Source of the DNA: an uncultured Marinomonas sp.
Lineage (GTDB): Bacteria; Pseudomonadota; Gammaproteobacteria; Pseudomonadales; Marinomonadaceae
Direction of reading: 5' to 3'
Assembly (NCBI GenBank): GCA_947493575.1
Contig: CANLRQ010000019.1
Location: 1-55,062, forward strand
DNA length: 55,062 nt
The notes under the pieces: model-generated
What the model saw: only the letters and a program-made list of their open reading frames with translations
What the model was told of the DNA's origin: nothing
The model's database searches: none
Shown: piece by piece, positions 44,743 to 52,665 of the stretch
How the letters are laid out: every line of letters begins with the position of its first letter
Numbering within the stretch: the first letter of the stretch is position 1
Translations under genes and position numbers: made by a program

Positions 44743-46098
44743 GGTTTTATCATCCAACTCTTGCTCTATTTCATCGGCCGCTGACTCAATGCTTTCTATA
44801 TTTTCTTCCTCGATATTACTCTCGGAGTCATCTGACTCTTTGTCAGATTTAGAAGAAAACACACTGTCCATATGGTTATTAAACTCTTCTTTCACAAGCT
44901 CTTCTTGTTGTGCGTAATCTTTGTCAAATAACTCTTTAAACGCTTCAAAGAATGGTTCTGTTTTTCTGAATTCTTTGAATAAAGGCCATTCAACTATTTC
45001 TTCTTCTGATAAATCGCCTGCACCGACAACCGTTTTTAATAATTTTGCAGCACAATCGTTATCTTGGTTTAGCACAGCCACAGCCAATTTAAATTCGTAA
45101 CCAGTTGCGCTCCAATCAAACCGCTTTAAAACACCTTGTGACTTATCTTTTTGATCAGACCTTAAGTAAGCTTGAGCTAAGTTAATGGCCATCATTCTTT
45201 TAATGGTTTCGTTATGATGCTTAGGTAAAGAAATCGAAAACTCTAAAAGATCTGCTGCGAGCGAGTTTTTTCCTTTTGAAACTAAGTTAAAGCCAACATT
45301 ATTCAAACTATTATCAGCATTTTCACGATCTGCTGGGAATAGCTTACGCCAAAGTACATGAGCTAATTTTACTGATATCTCGTAAATGACCTTGTAAGCA
45401 CGTGAAAGATACTCACTATCAACCGTTAAACGATCACCAACTGTAATATCTTTGATATCACACCCATGCTGCGTACACACTTTTATATATTGACTAGATA
45501 CGATGCCGTTTGCATGAACAAATAGGTTTCTACGCTCAGTTATCTCAATGAATTCACTCCAGATATCCAAGTCTTTCCTGAGTTTAATATCGAATTTACT
45601 TTCAAGTATAGAGAAGTGTTCAGAGTGGCTTTTCCTTAGTATTGATTCGATTTCCTTTTCCAATACTTGCTCTTTTGCATCATCCAAAGATTCAAAAGAT
45701 AGTAAATCTACATAGGTAATTTGGCGAGAACTATCATTAAGTAACTCAGGCTTGTTTGTGTATAGCACCCTTAACAATGAACCAAGAAAACAATCAAACT
45801 CACTAACATATGACACTAAAAAGTTGCGTGGGATTAACTGTATAGATGTTCTTAAACTGCTTGATTGTTCTCTTAAGCGTCTAACTCTGCCTTGGCGTTC
45901 AACAGGAACAGAATAGACTTTCTTTTCATCATCCTGCTCTGTTATTTCACCATACTTTTCAAGGTAATCACCATGAGCTTTTGTCAATTTAGAAGCAACT
46001 GTTGCAACTGTTGATAAGACAAGTGGCGTACTTTCGTTTAAAGCATCCATGTTTTCAATAAAGTCGAAAACGACATCACTAATTTTCTTTTCTTCCAT
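44737..46098 (-). CDS. Cassette-encoded HEPN-like protein with acidic tail
   Basis: I do not recognise this 453-aa protein as a named family. Residues about 165-185 (WSEFIEITERRNLFVHANGI) hold an RNxxxH motif as in HEPN ribonuclease domains. Residues about 265-370 look like TPR-type helices (NNVGFNLVSKGKNSLAADLL, INLAQAYLRSDQKDKSQGV). The last 60 residues are strongly acidic. The stop codon is inside the attC R'' box, so it is a cassette gene. It could be a toxin or defence nuclease; this rests on the motif and context. Confidence 0.7.
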   Translation of the reverse strand: MEEKKISDVVFDFIENMDALNESTPLVLSTVATVASKLTKAHGDYLEKYGEITEQDDEKKVYSVPVERQGRVRRLREQSSSLRTSIQLIPRNFLVSYVSEFDCFLGSLLRVLYTNKPELLNDSSRQITYVDLLSFESLDDAKEQVLEKEIESILRKSHSEHFSILESKFDIKLRKDLDIWSEFIEITERRNLFVHANGIVSSQYIKVCTQHGCDIKDITVGDRLTVDSEYLSRAYKVIYEISVKLAHVLWRKLFPADRENADNSLNNVGFNLVSKGKNSLAADLLEFSISLPKHHNETIKRMMAINLAQAYLRSDQKDKSQGVLKRFDWSATGYEFKLAVAVLNQDNDCAAKLLKTVVGAGDLSEEEIVEWPLFKEFRKTEPFFEAFKELFDKDYAQQEELVKEEFNNHMDSVFSSKSDKESDDSESNIEEENIESIESAADEIEQELDDKTA

Positions 46099-46129
46099 AA
46101 TACTCTCAATCTAGACTTATGCTCAAAAC

Positions 46130-46177
46130 GCCTAACGCCTTGCTCTGTTGCGCCCAAACTGGAGCAAATTGTTAGAC
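46130..46177 (-). repeat. attC recombination site (48 bp)
   Basis: On the minus strand: R'' GTCTAAC (46171-46177), left arm TTTGCTCC, spacer, right arm GAGCAA and R' GTTAGGC (46130-46136). The TTGCTC/GAGCAA arms pair. This is a short complete attC between two cassette genes. Confidence 0.85.
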
Positions 46178-46196
46178 ATTTTACTATCCAATTTAA

Positions 46197-46802
46197 TTAC
46201 CAAATTGGTTTACCTGGTCCGTTACTACCCGGAAATTGCAACCCCATTTGAGTTACAGAATTTATAATATCGCAAATTAGCTCTTTCACATGTGCTTGCA
46301 CTTGTATTAAAAACTCGATATCGACCGGTGTTTCAAATACTTCCTTTTTACGATTCACAAAAAATGGAATTGACCGTCCATTAGAATCAGGTATACTCCA
46401 AGAGCCATGACAGAGTACGTTTCGTATTTTTGAAGCTTCCTTTAATGATTCAATTAGATCACTCAAATTTTCAGTTTTTGCCATTGGATGTTCACGTACA
46501 GCCTTACCGAATGACTCGGTTAAATTGAATAACTGGTCTGTCAAGGCACTTTCCAGTTTCGGCAGCCATTTCTCATATGCTTCCTGCACCTCGGCTTCTT
46601 CGTATGGCTTGGTTGCAGTAAACGCAAAAATAGCTTTAGCAAGTATCTCTTCGAGGAAACCAAAAGTACCCACGGTTCTCCCCAAAAACTCCCAAAATCT
46701 AGCTTCATGAAACTGCGTAGGGAATAACTCGGGTAATTCCTTAGCATTAACGTAATACTTACTTTCCTCTTCCACTATGCTCTCCGAATTAGGGTCTAAC
46801 AT
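46197..46802 (-). CDS. Cassette-encoded HEPN-like protein (MAE_18760-like size)
   Basis: The product (201 aa from ATG 46802) is all-helical, with LKEASKIRNVLCHGSW at about residues 120-135. This is an RNxxxH motif followed by Gly, as in HEPN proteins. The ATG is immediately followed by TTAGAC, so start codon and attC core (GTTAGAC) overlap as in many cassettes. An upstream in-frame ATG at 46832 would run through a hairpin (AACACGCATGCGTGTT). Function is unknown; it could be RNA-directed. Confidence 0.68.
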   Translation of the reverse strand: MLDPNSESIVEEESKYYVNAKELPELFPTQFHEARFWEFLGRTVGTFGFLEEILAKAIFAFTATKPYEEAEVQEAYEKWLPKLESALTDQLFNLTESFGKAVREHPMAKTENLSDLIESLKEASKIRNVLCHGSWSIPDSNGRSIPFFVNRKKEVFETPVDIEFLIQVQAHVKELICDIINSVTQMGLQFPGSNGPGKPIW

Positions 46803-47531
46803 TTTTAATAACACGCATGCGTGTTTGCACATTTCCTAAAACCGTCAAATAGCTCTATAAAGATTTGAAGAATAAGAAAATTATAAGTTTTTCCACAAAA
46901 CCCAAAACTGGAAAAACAAGCATGCTCGTTTACACAATTATCCACGGCCTGTTATTTCCGCTGCGAATAATCTCATCCATTGATACTAAAAGAGTTTTTG
47001 TTTTTCTACCAGTGCAAACGCGCAAAACCATGACTATTTTTTATACAAAACGAGCAAATTATTGGCAACTTAAAAAATAAACTGTATATTTGCACAGTTT
47101 TCTTTAAATTATCCACAAGGAGTGTGTGATGCTTTTTCTGGCCTAGAGACCTAGTGAGTAGATTTGTCGGCCTGAAGGCGCGACCTTGTATCCACAGGTA
47201 AAAAAGCACTAGAAGCCATCCATTCAGTTAATCTAATAATTTCAAACAGTTATCTTTTCTTTATCAGAACAACTCCATAAAAAACATGAAGGCTTTGCTG
47301 CATGTGATTATTCAGCTTTGTGGCGGTTAAGGGCGTTGTCGGCCTGAAGGCGCGACAAAAAAGCGATGTTCAGTTAAATAAAAAGACGAAGGCTTTTTGC
47401 TTTGTGATGAATACTCGATTGTGTTGCAAGCCGCCTTATAAGGCAGATATACGGGACACCCATTACTTTATTGATATGTTTCTAATCAGTGCTTAAACTA
47501 AAAAAATCTACTCAAGGATGAGGAAATAATT
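46803..47531. other. Intergenic region with REP hairpins and DnaA-box-like sites
   Basis: No credible gene in about 730 bases. It contains a palindrome AACACGCATGCGTGTT (about 46813-46828) and three DnaA-box-like sequences: TTTTCCACA at 46889, TTATCCACG at 46938 and TTATCCACA at 47109. REP hairpins lie at 47166-47184 and 47338-47356 (GTCGGCCTGAAGGCGCGAC). A DNA tract resembling the RAYT upstream region begins near 47450. Confidence 0.6.
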
Positions 47532-47627
47532 ATGCCTAGGGCAAGAAGCCAGCAAGTCAGTTTGCCTGATACTTCGTATTACCATTTTCTCTTAAATGGT
47601 AATTGCTCTTCTATAATGCGTTCTTAG
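47532..47627 (+). pseudogene. RAYT transposase 5' fragment
   Basis: ATG 47532 starts MPRARSQQVSLPDTSYYH, nearly identical to the intact RAYT at 48738. The frame diverges after about 18 codons. The upstream 80 bases (from about 47450) also match the region before 48738. It is the broken remains of a second copy. Confidence 0.85.
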
Positions 47628-47699
47628 CTTTGTCTAAACCTTGATTAAATTCATAGGTAGTAAGGTCTACTATGTAATTTTTATAATTAGGTGTCTTGG

Positions 47700-47945
47700 A
47701 TTTATTTCTTAAACTATTGAAATATATAAGTTAACTACATAGGTGGCCTATATGACTCTACTTTTCCGCTGATTCAAATAGAACGTACTGCTTGTTCTTA
47801 GAATAATTTCTTACTCATCCTTGAATTTGTTTTTTTCAGTCTTGATGTTGGTTGAAAAAGAGCAATTATCAGATAGGTGTTCAGTGTTTTTTCTTTAACT
47901 TATTGAGAAGCATGAATTAATTACTAAAGTGGCCTAGATGACTCG
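47700..47945 (+). repeat. Two diverged direct repeats of about 55 bp
   Basis: Segments at about 47700-47755 and 47890-47945 share the pattern TTTCTTWAACTATTGA ... TTAAYTAC ... GGCCTAKATGACTC. They are about 190 bases apart. No gene is seen between the RAYT fragment and toxN. The second copy directly joins the attC arm after the ToxN gene. Confidence 0.55.
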
Positions 47946-47967
47946 AGTTTGACACCATAGTCACTTG

Positions 47968-48462
47968 TTAGTTTTCCGTATACAACATTGTAGCTGTTTC
48001 TAGTTTTGTAAAGTCACAAGAGATCTTAACGAAAGTGGGGATTTTTTTTACGGTTACCATGTTGTATAGTTTTTCTGCTTTTTTGAGTAACTTATCTCTG
48101 TGAGTTCTTATATAGTTTATCTCTTTAAGTAAGAGATACTGATATTTAATATCCATTGAAGATACATCAAGTTTATTTATACATTTACTTAAAACGGGGA
48201 TCATATTATTGAGTTGGACAAGTGCCAATAAATCGCCCTCAGAAGTGCCATCAAAAACTTTGAAAGAGGCTGGGTTACTATTTTTGATTTTTTCGTGTTT
48301 TGGTTTTGCAGAAGTTAATGGAGCGATATAATCTAACCCGTTGACAGATAACAATATGCCTACAAACGGTTTAGCTTCAGAGTAGTTATTAGGTACTTTA
48401 GAATCTAATTTTTTGAGGTACTGGATATACTTTTCATCCACTGTAAAGTATTTCAAATCCAA
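47968..48462 (-). CDS. toxN: Type III toxin ToxN/AbiQ-family endoribonuclease
   Basis: The 164-aa protein matches ToxN/AbiQ: YFTVDEKYIQYLKKLDSKVP, KPFVGILLSVNGLDYIAPLT with the SAKPKH segment, LLALVQLNNMIPVLSKCI and EINYIRTHRDKLLKKAEKLY. ToxN cuts RNA and is held inactive by the repeat RNA ToxI. The stop TAA lies in an attC-type box (AACTAAC), so the system is a cassette. Many ToxIN systems abort phage infection. It is preceded on the same strand by a terminator and ToxI repeats. Confidence 0.93.
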   Translation of the reverse strand: MDLKYFTVDEKYIQYLKKLDSKVPNNYSEAKPFVGILLSVNGLDYIAPLTSAKPKHEKIKNSNPASFKVFDGTSEGDLLALVQLNNMIPVLSKCINKLDVSSMDIKYQYLLLKEINYIRTHRDKLLKKAEKLYNMVTVKKIPTFVKISCDFTKLETATMLYTEN

Positions 48463-48484
48463 GTTACTGCCCCTTTATAAACGA

Positions 48485-48508
48485 CTAAGCCCCTATAAAG
48501 GGGCTTAG
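48485..48508 (-). terminator. Terminator between toxI and toxN
   Basis: CTAAGCCCC pairs with GGGGCTTAG with a 6-base loop; on the minus strand it is followed by TCGTTT. Type III systems carry such a leaky terminator between antitoxin RNA and toxin gene to set their ratio. Confidence 0.88.
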
Positions 48509-48510
48509 AA

Positions 48511-48605
48511 GAGTTGTATCGTTCACACTTATGGTAGTGAATCACCAATTTTATAGCTCGCCTTTCAGGTCGCGAATCACCTATGGCATAATTATGGATC
48601 ACCCT
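48511..48605 (-). ncRNA. toxI: ToxI antitoxin RNA repeats
   Basis: On the minus strand three units begin with GGTGATYC. One is 48547-48582 (36 nt, starting AGGTGATTCGCGACCTG). One is 48511-48546 (36 nt, starting GGTGATTCACTACC). The third is a shortened unit at 48583-48605 (starting AGGGTGATCC). The pattern AGGTGATT..CTACCTTTAAG..GCAGCTA is that of the Pectobacterium ToxI repeat. The RNA is cut by ToxN into pseudoknots that wrap the toxin. Only two complete units are present and they differ from each other. Confidence 0.85.
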
Positions 48606-48737
48606 TGTTAATATTGCAACTACCTATAACATTACACTGGACTCTGATAATTACATACGTGACACCCATTACTTTATTGATGTTTCTCAAATCACTGTCT
48701 AAACTAAAAAACCAAACTCAAGGATGAGGAAGTAATT

Positions 48738-49706
48738 ATGCCAAGGGCCAGAAGCCAACAAGTCAGTTTGTCTGATACACCGTATTATCATTGTATCAGT
48801 CGATGCGTTCGCCGTGCTTTTCTGTGTGGTGAAGATGTTGTTACAGGTAAAAGTTTTGAACACCGTCGGGGTTGGATCGAAGCGCGAATTTTGTTTTTAT
48901 CTCAAATTTTCTCAATAGATATCTGTGCTTATGCGGTGATGAGCAATCACCTTCATCTCGTATTACATGTTGATGATAAACAAGCAAAAAATTGGTCTAC
49001 ACACGAAGTATTACGGCGGTGGCATTCTCTCCATAAAGGCACATTGTTTACCCAACAATTCGCTCGTGGTGATGCTATGCCAGAGTACGCTATTGAATTG
49101 GTTGAAAGATCGGCTGCAATCTATCGTGAAAGATTGTCTGATATTAGTTGGTTTATGCGTGAACTAAACGAACCGATTGCTAGACAAGCAAACTTTGAGG
49201 ATGAATGTACAGGGCGATTCTGGGAAGGGCGTTTTAAATCTCAAGCATTATTAGATGAAGCCTCGATTCTTGCTTGCATGGCGTATGTCGATTTGAATCC
49301 AATTAGAGCGGGCATTGCTACTACGCCTGAGAAATCGGAATTCACCAGTATCAAAAAAAGGGCTGGAGTCGCGAAAGAAGGAATTCAGTCAAAAGTTCTC
49401 TATCCATTTGTTGGTAATGATAAAAAAGGCAAACCAAATGGAATCCTTTTTAAACTGACTGATTACTTGCAACTGGTTGATCTTACAGGGCGTATTGTCC
49501 GACATGATAAACGTGGTGCAATTGATTTGTCTTTGTCCCCGATATTGCAACGTCTAGGAATCGACTCAGAAAATTGGATGGAGATTGCAACGAAATTTGA
49601 AGCGCATACACACGGAGTTGTTGGCCAAACCCAGAGTATTGAACGTTACAAAAACAGCCAACCAAGAGCAAGGCCGAATAAACGCTGCTGCCGATTGTTA
49701 GCTTAA
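48738..49706 (+). CDS. REP-associated tyrosine transposase (RAYT, Y1 HUH family)
   Basis: The 322-aa protein starts MPRARSQQVSLSDTPYYHCI and has the HUH motif SNHLHLVLHVD (His-Leu-His). It also has the GRFWEGRFKSQALLD and AYVDLNPIRAGI segments typical of RAYTs, with the catalytic Tyr nearby. It handles REP hairpins rather than forming an ordinary insertion sequence. Hairpins of REP type surround it at 47.1-47.4 and 52.8-54.9 kb. A broken copy lies at 47532. Confidence 0.92.
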   Translation: MPRARSQQVSLSDTPYYHCISRCVRRAFLCGEDVVTGKSFEHRRGWIEARILFLSQIFSIDICAYAVMSNHLHLVLHVDDKQAKNWSTHEVLRRWHSLHKGTLFTQQFARGDAMPEYAIELVERSAAIYRERLSDISWFMRELNEPIARQANFEDECTGRFWEGRFKSQALLDEASILACMAYVDLNPIRAGIATTPEKSEFTSIKKRAGVAKEGIQSKVLYPFVGNDKKGKPNGILFKLTDYLQLVDLTGRIVRHDKRGAIDLSLSPILQRLGIDSENWMEIATKFEAHTHGVVGQTQSIERYKNSQPRARPNKRCCRLLA

Positions 49707-49941
49707 TCTAAATATTTCATTACGCTTACTTCATTAAAATGACATCACAACAGGATGATTGATTTTACTCGTTTAGATTTTCTTATTTCTACTGAATTAG
49801 GGTTTTATCGTTGTCTAACACGGATAAATACTGCCATGAATCCGATTTGAATATTCTGTGTTTTAGCTTAGTTGTGTTTTTAGTATTCTATTTATGGTTA
49901 TTTTTACTTGGATGTCTTTGATGGATCCTTGATGGATCTTT

Positions 49942-50114
49942 CTAAAACTCCGGGGATCAATCAGGCCTTATCGCTTGATTACTTAAAATCCGAAGGGCTT
50001 TATTCATTGCGAGATGGTTGGATCGCGCTTCACCATCCTAAGTGAAACGCCCTGTGCGGAGCCGCATGCAGGGTGTTTTGGGGGCTGGAGGTTAGAAACC
50101 TCCGGCTACCCGAT
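49942..50114 (+). mobile_element. Group IIC-attC intron, 3' fragment (copy 3)
   Basis: CTAAAACTCCGGGGATCAAT to CTACCCGAT is nearly identical to the other copies. It encodes the last maturase residues (LKSEGLYSLRDGWIALHHPK) and domains V/VI. The 5' part is missing. The bases after it (TAGGC) continue the attC core GTTAGGC, within which lies the stop codon of the gene at 50114. Confidence 0.85.
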
Positions 50115-50557
50115 TAGGCATTCTCACTATCTTTTTTACTGCTGACTAAACCGCCGAAATAGAAGCCGACAATTGTCAACACTGAGGCTTTCAAATGTTC
50201 AGGTATGTTACCGTCGGGAGTGGTAACTGTTAGATAAACAGACGCTCCGACCAAAACCAAGGCAATTAACCCTGAAATATTAAAGACTTGATTAATCCAA
50301 TTAATGCGACCACGCTCTTTGTTACTGGCGCTCTCAAGCTGTTGAATCAATTGACTTTCTGAGTCTGCGTAACCTTTATGTTGTTTGGTAACAACAACCC
50401 ATTGCGTCAAGGATTCACCATTGTCTGTGTACTCAATTTGAGCTACTCGACCTCCAAGATATTCATCTTGACTCAACGTTTTGTGACCTGAACTTCGCGG
50501 TTTAACCCCTTTCAAATACTCAAGTGCTTGGTTTTTCTCCTTACTCATCGTTATCAA
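50114..50557 (-). CDS. Cassette-encoded membrane protein, partner of the preceding soluble protein
   Basis: The 147-aa protein has a soluble N-terminal half (YLGGRVAQIEYTDNGESLTQ, WVVVTKQHKGYADSESQ) and two TM segments at the C-terminus (VFNISGLIALVLVGASVYLTV and LKASVLTIVGFYFGGLVSS). The family is unknown to me. Its start lies inside the upstream gene (17-base overlap), so the two are coupled. The stop TAA lies in GCCTAA at the attC/intron junction. Confidence 0.72.
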   Translation of the reverse strand: MITMSKEKNQALEYLKGVKPRSSGHKTLSQDEYLGGRVAQIEYTDNGESLTQWVVVTKQHKGYADSESQLIQQLESASNKERGRINWINQVFNISGLIALVLVGASVYLTVTTPDGNIPEHLKASVLTIVGFYFGGLVSSKKDSENA

Positions 50558-50942
50558 CCTTAATCTGTGAACGCTCTAAGTATTCATCAACGCGGTCGCC
50601 AATGTTAACAATACGAGCAAAGTTCACTTTTGAAGGACTGACACGTAAATCATTCATTGATTTTGGCATAGGCAGCGTAGCTCTGTGCCCATCTACCGAA
50701 ACTAAAATATGCTTCTCTACAAATGACGAACCATACTTGACTATGTATTCGACAGCTTCGGCATTAGGGTCAGGGTGGCCTTTTGCCCATGGCTCATTAA
50801 AATCCCTATATGAATCAAAGTCTGCTCTTTCAATGTGAAGATTCAAATCGTCTTTGTATGTAAATGAACCAGACTCATCGTCAACAACCCATTCTTCCTG
50901 AGAGGTGTTTGCTAATATTTTTTTTACATCATCAAGTTTCAT
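50541..50942 (-). CDS. Cassette-encoded soluble protein, stand-alone version of the domain in 42768-43439
   Basis: The 133-aa protein (EEWVVDDESGSFTYKDDLNL, EPWAKGHPDPNAEAVEYIVK, KHILVSVDGHRATLPMPK, IVNIGDRVDEYLERSQIKV) aligns with the C-terminal domain of the two-TM cassette protein. It has the same HPD(P/S), ILV(S/A)VDGxRA and EYxERSxxxV signatures. It is alone here and coupled to a separate two-TM protein. No function is known. It follows an attC by 31 bases. Confidence 0.72.
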   Translation of the reverse strand: MKLDDVKKILANTSQEEWVVDDESGSFTYKDDLNLHIERADFDSYRDFNEPWAKGHPDPNAEAVEYIVKYGSSFVEKHILVSVDGHRATLPMPKSMNDLRVSPSKVNFARIVNIGDRVDEYLERSQIKVDNDE

Positions 50943-50972
50943 ATTTTCTAATCTCTAGTTGTTCTCATTATT

Positions 50973-51030
50973 GCCTAACTACTAAGCGGTTATACAGTGG
51001 CGAAGCCATTGTTATAACCGTCTGTTGAAC
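50973..51030 (-). repeat. attC recombination site (58 bp)
   Basis: On the minus strand: R'' GTTCAAC, then ACGGTTATAACAATGG, loop, CCACTGTATAACCGC, and R' GTTAGGC (50973-50979). The arms GGTTATA/TATAACC pair. It is a complete attC and part of a 266-bp repeat that occurs again at 52608. Confidence 0.88.
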
Positions 51031-51240
51031 GGCCGCTTTATTTATAGGGAATTTGCTTTTTCAAGATTGGCGACGTCCCTGTTTATATCGCGGTGTTTTT
51101 TGTACTCTTTGAAGGTTACTTTTCAAAAACCTTCGTATTTTTAGATTTTTTCGTATTGCTTTTTTATACTTTTACTCGAATTCTAAGTATTAGGCAAGCA
51201 AGATCCCTCAGATTTCACAACCTGATATTTTTTACCCTTG
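50975..51240. repeat. 266-bp direct repeat, copy A (attC plus non-coding cassette)
   Basis: About 97% identical to 52610-52874. It contains the attC and about 210 bases without a credible ORF, including a GAAGGTTAC...AAACCTTC hairpin. It looks like an ORF-less cassette duplicated in the array. To its right begins an IS91 fragment. Confidence 0.92.
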
Positions 51241-51262
51241 CCATGACTTATTCAATTCTTTT

Positions 51263-51718
51263 CTAACTACTGTTTAGCCTCAACTGAGAGCCATGGTTGT
51301 TATCCCCCAAATAAACCACCTTTGATTCACCACAAGAGGGGCATCTACACATGGGTTTAGAGAGTGTTTCATCTATCATGATAGAAGTACTTTTTACCTC
51401 ATGCTTCTGTCGTTTAATCTTTTCCAGAGATCGTTTTTTTATAGCATTTGATAGATAACCGTAATGCCTAATACGCATAAACCCTCGGGGCAATACATGC
51501 AACAGAAAGCGCCTAATCAGCTCCTTTGGTTCAAGTGACAAGCGGATTGCTTTATTGGTTTTGTTATCGAAATAGGACAGAGTCACTTGATTGTCTTTCC
51601 ATGATTCAAGTCGATGATTGCTCAAACCAACCCTATAAGTATAACGAGCTAGGTAGCTGACTAAGGTGTCCCTATATTCTAATGCAGATTTGCAATAAAC
51701 AACCCATGGGTGACTCAT
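51263..51718 (-). pseudogene. IS91-family transposase, C-terminal fragment
   Basis: About 150 residues match the C-terminus of IS91 Y2 transposases: YLARYTYRVGLSNHRLESW, EPKELIRRFLLHVLPRGFMR-IRHYGYLSN, and CPSCG near the end. The N-terminal and central parts with the catalytic tyrosines are missing. Its 5' edge directly joins the truncated intron copy 4, so a one-ended or recombination event cut both. Confidence 0.85.
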
Positions 51719-51723
51719 TAAAT

Positions 51724-52125
51724 GGCTTTAAACTCAGTCAATATTTACGAGGCTGGATAAACTACTTTGGTATTGCTAGTGGGTATCAGCGATGCGTCGA
51801 TCTAGATCACTGGATCAGGCGCAGAGTTCGAATGGCCTATTGGCGACAGTGGCGAAGGCCACGTACTAAGGTAAGAAGTTTAATGAGATTAGGTGTGCAT
51901 GTTCAGGCCGCAGTTGCATGTGGTATTACCAGCAAAGGGCCATGGCGCAGCGCTAAAACTCCGGGGATCAATCAGGCCTTATCGCTTGATTACTTAAAAT
52001 CCGAAGGGCTTTATTCATTGCGAGATGGTTGGATCGCGCTTCACCATCCTAAGTGAAACGCCCTGTGCGGAGCCGCATGCAGGGTGTTGTGGGGGCTGGA
52101 GGTTAGAAACCTCCGGCTACCCGAT
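51724..52125 (+). mobile_element. Group IIC-attC intron, 5'-truncated (copy 4)
   Basis: The segment encodes the maturase C-terminus (KLSQYLRGWINYFGIASGY onwards to HHPK, stop at about 52056) and domains V/VI to CTACCCGAT. It differs from copy 2 at only a handful of positions. The 5' end is replaced by the IS91 fragment. The bases after it (TATAT) continue an attC core GTTATAT of the next cassette. Confidence 0.85.
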
Positions 52126-52131
52126 TATATT

Positions 52132-52587
52132 TCATTGCTGAAGGTCACGTTTTGCTTCAGAGATTATTTTCTTCATATATTTATCTGTAATCCCCAAATC
52201 AGTGTCTAAATACTCTATCCATGAGTGACAGTCAGATAGTTTATCCGATTCTTTCTCATAATCTTTGAGTATGTTTAACGCCTCATCAGATAATATAAAG
52301 GCTCCAATATCCGTGGCTTTTAGTATCTCGTCTCTAGCCACTTTAGCTATTGCACGTAACTCTTCATCTCTTTCTTTTGGTAGTTCTTTGCCTTTAAATT
52401 CTGCATCCATATGCTCTGTTGCGAACTTTTTTGAGCCATGAAATGCTTCAATAACCTGTTCATAAGCTGAAACTTTCTTTTCCCACCACTTTTCCGTTCT
52501 AAAGCGAGCCAAGGATAAACGAACAGTAATAAAAGAACTAAGAGTAGCAATGGCTATCCCGACAATAAATTTAAGAAAAAACTCCAT
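52132..52587 (-). CDS. Cassette-encoded one-TM protein (FRxEKWWEKK family)
   Basis: The product (about 151 aa from ATG 52587) has one N-terminal TM segment (FLKFIVGIAIATLSSFITVR) and then RFRTEKWWEKKVSAYEQVIE, followed by helices. Proteins with this EKWWEKK signature are common in integron cassettes; function unknown. The start is fixed by the strong AGGAGG ribosome binding site nine bases before ATG 52587. The stop TGA is followed by an attC remnant cut by the intron. Confidence 0.8.
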   Translation of the reverse strand: MEFFLKFIVGIAIATLSSFITVRLSLARFRTEKWWEKKVSAYEQVIEAFHGSKKFATEHMDAEFKGKELPKERDEELRAIAKVARDEILKATDIGAFILSDEALNILKDYEKESDKLSDCHSWIEYLDTDLGITDKYMKKIISEAKRDLQQ

Positions 52588-52607
52588 GCCAATTAACCTC
52601 CTTTGAA

Positions 52608-52665
52608 ATCTAACTACTAAGCGGTTATACAGTGGCGCAGCCATGGTTATAACCGTCTGTTGAAT
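52608..52665 (-). repeat. attC recombination site (58 bp)
   Basis: On the minus strand: R'' ATTCAAC, arms GGTTATAACC / TATAACCGC with a CATGGCTGCGCCACTG loop, R' GTTAGAT (52608-52614). It is nearly identical to the attC at 50973. It lies 21 bases before the start of the one-TM gene. Confidence 0.88.

Noticed and set aside
46889..47117. Replication origin
   Set aside because: Three DnaA-box-like sites without AT-rich iterons, dnaA or a rep gene nearby are not enough; listed only as an observation.
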